Source: Prochloraceae cyanobacterium PL24a_bin.78 | Lineage (GTDB): Bacteria; Cyanobacteriota; Cyanobacteriia; Cyanobacteriales; JANQIW01 | Assembly: GCA_028281945.1 (NCBI GenBank) | Contig: JANQIW010000031.1 | Coordinates: 20,177-84,176, forward strand | Direction: 5' to 3' | DNA: 64,000 bases | In this document: in pieces, positions 1 through 8,756 of the stretch | Numbering within the stretch: the first letter of the stretch is position 1 | How the letters are laid out: every line of letters begins with the position of its first letter | The notes under the pieces: model-generated | What the model was told of the DNA's origin: nothing | The model's input: only the letters and a program-made list of their open reading frames with translations | Database searches by the model: none | Program-made: the position numbers and the translations under genes

Positions 1-238
1 TTACCATAATATTGTCTATTCCTATAGGGGTTTGGTGGAGTTACTTTCTCTTAATCTGGCCAAGGCTGATGCCAAAATAAAATCAAGTAACAGTCAAAGT
101 CAAAGAAAAAATAAAAGTTAAAATAATTAATTAAGAAAAAACTGGTTATAAAATGTATAGGGCAAGTAAAATTGCAATTAAGGCAAAGTACCACTCCCAT
201 AACAAAGTAGTTGAGCAAGTCGGGAGCAAATAATTTTC

Positions 239-2113
239 ATGGGAAATTATTGGATCCATTGTTGTAATAAGAACTGTCAAGCACCAAATCCAGAAAATAG
301 GGATTTATGCGAACAATGTCATACGCCAATAGTAAGACGGTATTTATGGGCCAAAGGAGACAAAATCACAACCTATCAAATAGGAGATTTGATCGGCGAT
401 CGTTATTTATTAAAACAAAAACAAGTTTTACTGGATACAAAGCCAGCATTAGCTCCCTGGGTTCCAGAAGAAATACCGACTGAAATATCAACCTATCTCA
501 AGCTATTTCCTTATAGACAGCATATACCCCAAGTCTATGGTTATATAGCAAGCACAGAAACAAATCCAGAAGAAATAATCTGGTTATTTGAATATGGGAC
601 AGTCCCAACAGAAAAATCAGGAGAATTAAAGTATCAAGAATTATTGCCAGAATTAACAACATTATGGGCTGAAGCAACAGGAATGCGACAGCTTAATTGG
701 TTATGGCAAATAGCTAGACTATGGAATCCTTTAAAAAAGAAGGAAGTAGTCTCAAGTTTATTGAATACATCTCAGTTAAGAGTAAATGGATTCACAATTC
801 AATTGAGAGAATTAGAATTAGATGGCAAGAACCAACCAAGTTTAAAACACTTAGGGAAATTATGGTCATCAAAGTTTCTGGAAAAATCAGATTCAAGTAT
901 AACAGAGTTTTTAACAAAATTGTGCCAAACCTTAGAAAAAGGACAAATAAATCAAGCAGATATATTACTAGCTTATTTAGATGGAGCACTTTATGAGTTA
1001 GGAAACCTATATGAACGTAAAATTTCAATTTATACTTGTACAGATACCGGACCAACTCGGGAACACAATGAAGATGCTTGTTATCCAGCTCATGGGACAT
1101 TTATCAAAAACAAAGACGTAGAAAAATCATTAACCATAGTCTGTGATGGACTTGGAGGTCAAGAAGGAGGAGAAAGAGCCTCAAAATTAGCCATCGAAAA
1201 TTTAGAAAAAAAAGTCAAAAATATCCCTTTAGGAGAAACACTAGAAGGATGGATACCTAAAAAAAATCTAGAGAAATTTAATGACGCAGTATGTGAAACC
1301 AACGAAATAATTAGCGATATTAATAATGAAGAAAATCGCTACGAACGACAAAGAATGGGAACAACCGTAGTAATGGCTAAAGCTCATGCCCATGAAATGT
1401 ATTTGACCCATGTGGGAGATTCACGCATCTACTGGATTACAAAAACAGGTTGCCATCAAATCACCATAGATGATGATTTAGCTTCAAGAGAAGTAAAGCT
1501 AGGTTATGTTTTTTATAGAGATATCATACAATATCCCAGAGCAGGAGCACTAGTACAAGCATTAGGAACAAGTTCATCAGAGCACTTGTATCCCAATATA
1601 CAACGTTTAGTTATCGATGAAGACAGCGTTTTTTTACTATGTTCTGATGGCCTTTCAGACTTTGATCGGGTAGAACAATATTGGCAAGATGAAATAGTAG
1701 GAATTCTTGAGGAGAAAAAGGATTTAGAATCAGTAACAGAAAGATTATTAGCAATTGCCAATAGTCAAAATGGTCATGATAATATTACTATTGCTTTAAT
1801 ACATGTTAAAGTGAAAAAAAAGTATGAAGATAAAAATGAAAAAATAGCATGGTTAACTATAAAAGAATATGTAGATAAAACACCTAAAACTATTTTAAAT
1901 GTTAAAGAATCCAGAAGTAAACAAGGATTGCTATCTAACAATAATTTTTTAATTCTTGGAATTGTAACAGGTTTATTAGTTGTGGTTTTATTAGCAATAT
2001 ATTTTATATTGAAAGATGAAAGCTCTGAAAATAAGAATGAATCAACAACTTCAACTATAGAAAAACAATTGGAGGATTTGATGATTACTAAAACAGAAAA
2101 TTATAAAGAATAG
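239..2113 (+). CDS. PP2C-type Ser/Thr protein phosphatase with N-terminal zinc ribbon and C-terminal TM segment
   Basis: PP2C motifs TGPTREHNEDA, VCDGLGGQEGGERAS, THVGDSRIYW, LLCSDGLSD, NGHDNITIALI; N-terminal CCNKNCQAPN..CEQCH; hydrophobic C-terminal segment FLILGIVTGLLVVVLLAIYFIL. Confidence 0.9.
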   Translation: MGNYWIHCCNKNCQAPNPENRDLCEQCHTPIVRRYLWAKGDKITTYQIGDLIGDRYLLKQKQVLLDTKPALAPWVPEEIPTEISTYLKLFPYRQHIPQVYGYIASTETNPEEIIWLFEYGTVPTEKSGELKYQELLPELTTLWAEATGMRQLNWLWQIARLWNPLKKKEVVSSLLNTSQLRVNGFTIQLRELELDGKNQPSLKHLGKLWSSKFLEKSDSSITEFLTKLCQTLEKGQINQADILLAYLDGALYELGNLYERKISIYTCTDTGPTREHNEDACYPAHGTFIKNKDVEKSLTIVCDGLGGQEGGERASKLAIENLEKKVKNIPLGETLEGWIPKKNLEKFNDAVCETNEIISDINNEENRYERQRMGTTVVMAKAHAHEMYLTHVGDSRIYWITKTGCHQITIDDDLASREVKLGYVFYRDIIQYPRAGALVQALGTSSSEHLYPNIQRLVIDEDSVFLLCSDGLSDFDRVEQYWQDEIVGILEEKKDLESVTERLLAIANSQNGHDNITIALIHVKVKKKYEDKNEKIAWLTIKEYVDKTPKTILNVKESRSKQGLLSNNNFLILGIVTGLLVVVLLAIYFILKDESSENKNESTTSTIEKQLEDLMITKTENYKE

Positions 2114-2369
2114 AATCAAATAAAAAAATATATTGAAAAAAAGAAAAACTTCCATAAAATACTACTTTATTTGTTTAAAAAACCAAGTAAATTATCTCTA
2201 TACATTTTAAAATTCACCAAATCTGGAATTACTCAAAAGTAGTACCAAAATGGTAAATATTTAGTATCATAGAGTAACTAAGTAATCCTCACATTACAAC
2301 AAAATCCTAACGTTGAATGGTGGGAATTCTCAAAAAAAAGTAAATACATACATAAACTAAAGGTTGTGA

Positions 2370-4034
2370 ATGTTTGTTAATGTCAATCCCTGTCTAAGTC
2401 TAGTAATTGCCAATTTAACCAAAGCAGGACCTGAGAATTTTGCCGTTTGGGTGCATAAATCTCCAGTATCATCAGGATTAGTAAATAACGATTGTATTTG
2501 GTCTGTAGCATTAACCAGAACATGGTTAGCATGGCAGGAAATGTTTTCCCTACAAAGTCAAGATTTTATTGCTCCTATTAATCATGAGATTTTAAATAAC
2601 TCTGATAATGATGATCCTAATGATATAGATGATCTTCCCATCTATGGCGAAAACTATTCAGGAAGACTAATGGAATATTTTGGTATTCTTTTATGGCAAT
2701 GGTTATTTGATGGTTCCATCGTTGAAAGTCTAGCTCAAAGTAAAGGAATTGCCATCGCTTTGACAAAACCATTAAGAATTCAATTAGAAATTCGTGATCC
2801 CAATTTAATCCCTTTGCCTTGGGAAATCATGCAGCAAGATGCCGGCAAACCACCTATTTCTATTAATGAACAAATTGTTTTTAGTCGTACAACCACCGAT
2901 ACAGAACCTTTAAACCATCGCCAAGATTGGGAAAGTTTAAATATATTATTGGTCCTCGGTGAAGAAGAGCCAAATACAAATTTGTTTTCACAAGAATCAA
3001 AGGAATTTCAAAGATTAAACCTTGAAAAAGAAGCTCAAACTTTAGCAGAAGTTATCAAAAAAATTTCCCTATCTAAATCATCAAATAAACCATACCAAAA
3101 TTTTTGTCCAGCTACAGTGACAACTCTCATTCAACCAACTGCATCCCAACTAATAGAATCCATTGCAACCGGTAAATTTAATACTATATTTTATGCCGGT
3201 CATGGAGAACCAAGTACAGATGGTGGTTTATTATTTCTAAGTTCTCACAACACCATTAATGGCAAAGAATTAGCTTCTTATCTCGTTCGCTATCAAATTA
3301 GTTTAGCAGTATTTAATGCCTGTTGGGGGGCAGAAAGTGCTCAAGTTGATGGAAAACTCATGGAGAGATCTTCTTTAACAGAAGTTTTAATTCATTATGG
3401 TGTACCAGCAGTTTTAGGAATGCGAGATTCCATTGCTGATGAAGAAGCGTTGAGTTTTATTGAAGTTTTTACTAAGGCTTTATGTCAACGAGAGTCAGTT
3501 GATCGAGCTGTTACCATCGCAAGGCAACATTTATTTTCAGTGTATAAAGTAAATCAGCCTACTTGGACATTGCCCATTCTCTATATGCACCCAGATTTTG
3601 AAGGACACATTATTCGGCCTCTTTTTGAAGAAATTACTCAGTTACCCATTCCCAGTCCTAATCGTGCTCCTTTAATTAAAGCTTACCTTCGCAGTGTTGA
3701 AGATCATCAACAAGTTTGGAAATTTGACGATCGCCTCCGTATTGGTAGAAAACCAGATAATGATTTGGTAATCAATCAACTTTGGGTGAGTAGAAAACAC
3801 GCAGATATTGTTTGTCGCGACTTTCCCTACTCTGACGATCGCCCACCTCGTTATTTTTTGAGAGATCGTTCTCGTTTTGGAACTTTTATCTATAAAGATA
3901 ATAAATGGCAAAAAATTCACAATCAAGAGATTTTGTTAAGTTCTGGAGATCAAATTAGATTCGGTAACACTGAAGGTCAAATCCTTGAATTTGTCATTGA
4001 AACAGAAAAACCCAATTTTGCCATGGACAATTAA
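2370..4034 (+). CDS. CHAT-domain (caspase-like) protein with C-terminal FHA domain
   Basis: CHAT His motif FYAGHGE and Cys motif FNACWGAES; FHA motif RIGRKPDNDLVINQLWVSRKHADI...RDRSRFGTFI. Confidence 0.85.
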   Translation: MFVNVNPCLSLVIANLTKAGPENFAVWVHKSPVSSGLVNNDCIWSVALTRTWLAWQEMFSLQSQDFIAPINHEILNNSDNDDPNDIDDLPIYGENYSGRLMEYFGILLWQWLFDGSIVESLAQSKGIAIALTKPLRIQLEIRDPNLIPLPWEIMQQDAGKPPISINEQIVFSRTTTDTEPLNHRQDWESLNILLVLGEEEPNTNLFSQESKEFQRLNLEKEAQTLAEVIKKISLSKSSNKPYQNFCPATVTTLIQPTASQLIESIATGKFNTIFYAGHGEPSTDGGLLFLSSHNTINGKELASYLVRYQISLAVFNACWGAESAQVDGKLMERSSLTEVLIHYGVPAVLGMRDSIADEEALSFIEVFTKALCQRESVDRAVTIARQHLFSVYKVNQPTWTLPILYMHPDFEGHIIRPLFEEITQLPIPSPNRAPLIKAYLRSVEDHQQVWKFDDRLRIGRKPDNDLVINQLWVSRKHADIVCRDFPYSDDRPPRYFLRDRSRFGTFIYKDNKWQKIHNQEILLSSGDQIRFGNTEGQILEFVIETEKPNFAMDN

Positions 4035-4133
4035 AATTAAATATTCTCAGCTTGATCTGCGGAATTTCTAGAACTAATATTGTAGTTACTATTGTAGAGA
4101 AAAACTCATTAATAAAAGATTTTAGGAGAGTAA

Positions 4134-4757
4134 ATGATGTTTAATCAATCAGTTGAAAATTTAGTAGAAAGAGAATTTTTAGAAGCTTTATTAGAAGAAA
4201 ATCAATCTTATTCAAGGAATTCATCTGAGGAAGAGATAGTTGATCCAGAAAAAGATGGGATTTATCCTTGGAATCCTTTATCAAGAGAAGCAGATAATTA
4301 TTTTTGTTTATCAGAAGAAGATATAAATATTACCGAAAGTATTGATTCACAAGATTTGGCAGAAAATGCTAATAATTTTTTCTCTCATCTTAATCAATGT
4401 TGGGAATCAGAATCATACTCGAAAGTCAAAGAATCTTTATGGCAAGAGTTTGGCAATATCATACCTGAAGAAGTTTTAGAAACCATTGCTTCACAAGCAG
4501 AAGAAATTTTTACTACCAATATCTCTCGTCTACAACAATTAGTAGAATGTGTTAAACCCATACTTTCCAATTGGGGAGAAGAAGATTTACAAGTATTTGC
4601 TCGTCCTCTAGCCTATGCTATGAGAGGCAAACAAAAGATTAAAAAAGCTCCTTGGGCAGAATTGTCCCCTATAGAACAAGCCCGCTTAAGTATGAAGATT
4701 GCTCAATATGCTTTGATGGAATTAAAAAGTTACGAAGAAAATAATATTAGTAATTAG
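4134..4757 (+). CDS. hypothetical acidic protein
   Basis: 207-aa ORF, colinear with the CHAT-FHA gene, start preceded by ttttaggagag SD. Confidence 0.6.
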   Translation: MMFNQSVENLVEREFLEALLEENQSYSRNSSEEEIVDPEKDGIYPWNPLSREADNYFCLSEEDINITESIDSQDLAENANNFFSHLNQCWESESYSKVKESLWQEFGNIIPEEVLETIASQAEEIFTTNISRLQQLVECVKPILSNWGEEDLQVFARPLAYAMRGKQKIKKAPWAELSPIEQARLSMKIAQYALMELKSYEENNISN

Positions 4758-5372
4758 TGCGCTTGATCAAGTGGGATATTTGAGATGAAAATTACTAAAA
4801 TATTCTGCTTTGAGTTGTTTTACTATGGATTTAAAGTTAGAGATAAATTTGAAAATATAATTTTTATATGATTTATTTTTTATTATATTGAATTATTTTT
4901 ATTTATAGAACAAAGAAAAAGTTATTGATGAAGATAATATTATAAGTCATAGAAATTGACCACATCGAAGTATTTACTAGCAACAACTCAAGGTATTTCA
5001 CCATCTTTAATTATTCAGTTAAATTGTTACAAATCTTAAAATTATCCTAGGATTTTATCACTCCTAAAGGAAAATATATAGATCAAATTAATTGCTTTAA
5101 AATTATATAGTACAATGGATTATTTTCAGAAATTCGTAATTTTGTTATTTCCCAATTCCTCCTGCCATTGGTTTAGCCTCAGCCTCAGCAGATATTCCAA
5201 ATTCAAACTCCATCAATCAATCAAAAAGTCTAAGATACAAAATCCTATACTGTCATCAAAAAATAAAATATTAACAACCATTAAATAATAATCTAGCTTC
5301 TATCATAGATAGAAAGAGGACAATATTATCTTTATTGTCTTTAAAGGATTATTCCCTTATTAATTACAACTT

Positions 5373-6776
5373 ATGATCGATGATGATATTTTGCTTAATT
5401 CAATCAGCAACTATGTCTTCCAAACGATTCTGTCTATTGAGAGACGGCATCCTCAGTGGCTGAGAGACAAATTTAGGAAGTATCCCTGGCAGAGTCAGGA
5501 ATTTCAACTCAAATTTACCACTAGATTAGCAGCTAAACTTCGTCAATCTGAGAATCGAGATATCTTAATTAATCAACTACTTGCTTTTTTAAAGAGTTTT
5601 TTCTCTCCTAGCTTTTTTATTTCCTCTCAATTTACAGAGTTAATGGCTAATGTTGGCAGGTATACTCATACTCATCCAGGGATAGAAATTGAAGCCCAAG
5701 AAGAATTGAAAACTCGGCATAATTCAATTCAAAATAACTGTCACCATTTTCCCGTAAAACCATCAAAAGGCGGTTTTGCTATTCTTCTTCTCGATGCTGA
5801 AAATTTAGCTATTGATGCGGATTTAGAAAAAATTTTGCTATCCATTTGTACCAATCCCATTAAAATTAAATTAGCATTTGGTAATTGGCGAAATTTGGGA
5901 AAAAAAGATTTAGAATTTCATAATCGCGGTTATGAATTAATTCACGTGCCAGCAGGAAAAAATAGTGCAGATCTCAAAATGATTTCCGTAGGCTCTTCCA
6001 TTTGGATTCACTACCCCAATGCTAAAGAAGTGTTAGTTTGTTCTTCTGATGGAGATTTAAATCATTTATCTACTACTTTAACTCATCATGGTTTAATTGT
6101 TTATAAGATTTCTAGGATTGCTAATCGTTTAATTGTGGTGAATAGTACAACCTCTGAAACGAAAACTTATTTTTTAAATAATGAGCCTGAGATGCCAATC
6201 TTAGAAGATTTTATCCAAAAAATCAAAGACATTATTAAAGAAGAGCAAAATCGTATTAATCAAACTTGGATTAAACTAGAAAAAATAGCACAGTTATTTC
6301 AGTATAAGTATAATCTTAGTTTGACTCAAATCATTTCTCATTATTTTCCTCATAAGAAAACTAGAGAGTTTTTTCTGGATTTAAAAACAGATTTTGTTGT
6401 GCATCAAATCACCACAGATTCTTTTGTCTATCTAACAATTTTTGATGATAACTTAGATATTAAAGAAAAAAAACAACATAAAATTATCTTATCTACTTCA
6501 AAGAAAGTCGATCTTACTTCAAAAAATGAGTTGGAAACGGCTATTTATCAAATAGTAGATACTTTATCTCATAAATCTGATCAAGAATTTGTGCCAATTT
6601 GTTCTGTTGCAACTCAGTTTAATCAGGAATATACTATTCCTATTACTAAAGCAATGAAGAATTTAAACTTAGGAAGTAAATTTTCTAAGTTGTTGCAATC
6701 TTTTAGTAGTTTGAAAGTCAAGAAAATAGATAAAAGCTATCATGTTGCTTTAACGGCTAAAACTGATTCTAACTAG
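5373..6776 (+). CDS. NYN/PIN-like nuclease-fold protein with C-terminal OST-HTH/LOTUS-like domain
   Basis: Acidic motifs ILLLDAENLAID, NSADLKMIS, VCSSDGDLNHL; C-terminal ELETAIYQIVDTL...FVPICSVATQFNQEY..PITKAMKNLNLGSKFSKLLQS resembles OST-HTH. Confidence 0.75.
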   Translation: MIDDDILLNSISNYVFQTILSIERRHPQWLRDKFRKYPWQSQEFQLKFTTRLAAKLRQSENRDILINQLLAFLKSFFSPSFFISSQFTELMANVGRYTHTHPGIEIEAQEELKTRHNSIQNNCHHFPVKPSKGGFAILLLDAENLAIDADLEKILLSICTNPIKIKLAFGNWRNLGKKDLEFHNRGYELIHVPAGKNSADLKMISVGSSIWIHYPNAKEVLVCSSDGDLNHLSTTLTHHGLIVYKISRIANRLIVVNSTTSETKTYFLNNEPEMPILEDFIQKIKDIIKEEQNRINQTWIKLEKIAQLFQYKYNLSLTQIISHYFPHKKTREFFLDLKTDFVVHQITTDSFVYLTIFDDNLDIKEKKQHKIILSTSKKVDLTSKNELETAIYQIVDTLSHKSDQEFVPICSVATQFNQEYTIPITKAMKNLNLGSKFSKLLQSFSSLKVKKIDKSYHVALTAKTDSN

Positions 6777-6801
6777 GCTAATAGCTATTTGCTACAGCCT
6801 C

Positions 6802-6821
6802 CTCCCTTTTGGGAGTTTTTT
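6802..6821 (+). terminator. Rho-independent-like terminator after the NYN gene
   Basis: CTCCC-TTTT-GGGAG followed by TTTTTT. Confidence 0.6.
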
Positions 6822-6917
6822 CAATTAACTAAGTAATATTAAATAAGTAATTAATCTATGATTTTAATCACAATAATTGATACTTTTAGTTAGTATTTTA
6901 CTTTGTATTTGATTTAA

Positions 6918-6990
<73 letters not shown>

Positions 6991-7120
6991 AAGTTTTTCT
7001 GTGTTTTTCCACTGCTTTATTACTCTAACAAATCTGTTGGATAATTGCAAGCTTTTTTTCAAAATTTTTCTAAACAATTTTTGTGGTGATATTTTTGAGA
7101 AAAAGTTAATTTGACAACTA

Positions 7121-7142
7121 TGTCTGAATAGTTGTTCAGATA
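7121..7142. promoter_or_regulatory. SmtB/ArsR-type operator-like imperfect inverted repeat upstream of metallothionein
   Basis: TGTCTGAATA-GT-TGTTCAGATA, imperfect 10-2-10 dyad resembling the smt operator TGAACA-GT-TATTCA. Confidence 0.7.
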
Positions 7143-7188
7143 TTATAATTAAAGAACTCAACATTAAAGATAATTTGGAGAAAAAGCT

Positions 7189-7353
7189 ATGTCTACTGTA
7201 ACTACCATGAAATGTGCTTGTGAATCTTGTCTGTGCGTGATTGAGATTGAAAAAGCTATCAAAAAAAATGGAAAAAATTATTGTAGCCAAAACTGTGCTG
7301 ATGGTCATCCTAATGGCAATGGTTGTGGACATGCTGGCTGCGAATGTGGATAA
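7189..7353 (+). CDS. smtA: bacterial metallothionein (SmtA family), 54 aa, absent from the supplied ORF track
   Basis: MSTVTTMKCACESCLCVIEIEKAIKKNGKNYCSQNCADGHPNGNGCGHAGCECG; CxCxxCxC...C..C.DGH...CGH.GC.C; SD ttggag upstream. Confidence 0.93.
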   Translation: MSTVTTMKCACESCLCVIEIEKAIKKNGKNYCSQNCADGHPNGNGCGHAGCECG

Positions 7354-7511
7354 AATAGAAATATCGAATCATCAAGAAATTAAATAATTTAAGCAATTGT
7401 CAGGAAATAAAAATGTAACCATAACAATAGATCATTAGAAAGTATTATTTTGGTATTATAGAGATTCTTTCCAGACTTTTGCTTTCTGGTTTCTAGAAAT
7501 TGCTAAAACAA

Positions 7512-7543
7512 AAAAAAATAAAATAAAATAAAATAAAATAAAA
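7512..7543 (+). repeat. AAAAT pentanucleotide microsatellite directly upstream of smtB-like gene
   Basis: aaaaaaaataaaataaaataaaataaaataaa. Confidence 0.85.
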
Positions 7544-7559
7544 CAATCTGGAGTAATAA

Positions 7560-7982
7560 ATGTCAGCTAGCCTTGAATCAACCCCTGTCTGCGAGCAAAT
7601 ACATCCAATAGAATTAGATAAATTGGAAAAAATTCAAGGGGAAATTCTCCATCGTCAAAAAGCTCAACAAATGGCGGAATTTTTTAGTCTCTTAGCTGAT
7701 GCAAATCGTTTGAGAATAATTTCTCTATTAGCCAAACAAGAATTTTGTGTTTGTGATTTGGCTGCCTCTCTAGAAATGACGGAATCAGCCGTATCTCATC
7801 AATTACGGATTTTAAAAGCAATGAAACTGGTACAATATCAAAAAAGAGGTCGTAAAGTTTTTTATCGTCTCTTAGATGGTGATGTGGTGGAATTATACCA
7901 TTCTGTAGCTGAACATCTAGATAAAACTATAGATTATAATAATGACAATGAGTATAGCAAGAATTTGGGCCATAGCTGCTAA
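7560..7982 (+). CDS. smtB: ArsR/SmtB-family metal-sensing repressor
   Basis: ArsR winged helix FFSLLADANRLRIISLLAKQEFCVCDLAASLEMTESAVSHQLRILKAMKLVQYQKRGRKVFYRL; CVCDL metal motif; adjacent to metallothionein. Confidence 0.88.
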   Translation: MSASLESTPVCEQIHPIELDKLEKIQGEILHRQKAQQMAEFFSLLADANRLRIISLLAKQEFCVCDLAASLEMTESAVSHQLRILKAMKLVQYQKRGRKVFYRLLDGDVVELYHSVAEHLDKTIDYNNDNEYSKNLGHSC

Positions 7983-8727
7983 TGCTTTTCGAGAAGTGAT
8001 TCGCGATCGAATTCTCTACTTTACTGGTTTCTTTGCCATAATATTAATTATTGCTTTACAAATATTACCCCCTATATCTACTGGTAATAATATAGATGAA
8101 AAAATTTTTTTGGATTTCGGCTTGGGAGCAATGGGCTTTTTAAGTGCAATTTTAGCAATATTTGTAGGAGTAAGCTTAATTAATAAAGAAATTGAAAAGA
8201 AAACAGTATTAATTTTAATACCAAAACCAATTACTAGAGCAGAATTTATTCTAGGAAAACATTTAGGATTATCAGGAGTCTTATTAATCCTTGTATTAAT
8301 AATGACAGGAATCTATCTATTTTTATTAGCTATATCAGGGATTGTCTATCCTTTAAAAGAAATTATGGTTTCGTTATTATATCTTTATCTAGAATTAGGT
8401 TTATTAATAGCAGTAGCCATGGTTTTTAGCGTCTTTACTAGTTCTATTTTAGCAACTTTATTTAGTTTTGGCATTTATTTAATGGGACATTTAAGTAGAG
8501 AATTAGTAGAATTAGGTCAAATAAGTGAAAATGAAAATATTATTTTATTTACAAAATCTCTCTATCTAATCTTACCAGATTTAGAAAGACTCAATCTGAG
8601 AAATGAAGCAGTATATGGTTTATTGCCATCATCAGGGGAATTGTTAACTCATGGACTCTATGGATTATTATATATAAGTGTATTGTTATCTTTAACTATT
8701 CTCATTTTTTCCCAAAGAGAATTTTGA
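7948..8727 (+). CDS. ABC-2 type transporter permease
   Basis: ARIWAIAANAFREVIRDRILYFTGFF; about 6 TM helices; overlaps the end of the smtB-like ORF (the ORF track starts it at 7942). Confidence 0.75.
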   Translation: MSIARIWAIAANAFREVIRDRILYFTGFFAIILIIALQILPPISTGNNIDEKIFLDFGLGAMGFLSAILAIFVGVSLINKEIEKKTVLILIPKPITRAEFILGKHLGLSGVLLILVLIMTGIYLFLLAISGIVYPLKEIMVSLLYLYLELGLLIAVAMVFSVFTSSILATLFSFGIYLMGHLSRELVELGQISENENIILFTKSLYLILPDLERLNLRNEAVYGLLPSSGELLTHGLYGLLYISVLLSLTILIFSQREF

Positions 8728-8756
8728 GCCACATTGGTAAATAATCAATCATTGAG

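Noticed and set aside
721-1100. Overlapping ORFs 721-996 (+) and 792-1100 (-)
   Set aside because: They lie inside the well-supported PP2C gene in alternative frames with low-complexity sequence and no motifs.
7111-7149. TTGACA...TATAAT as a sigma70 promoter for the metallothionein gene
   Set aside because: The spacing between TTGACA (7111-7116) and TATAAT (7144-7149) is about 27 nt, too long for a standard promoter. The operator-like dyad is retained but the promoter is not called.
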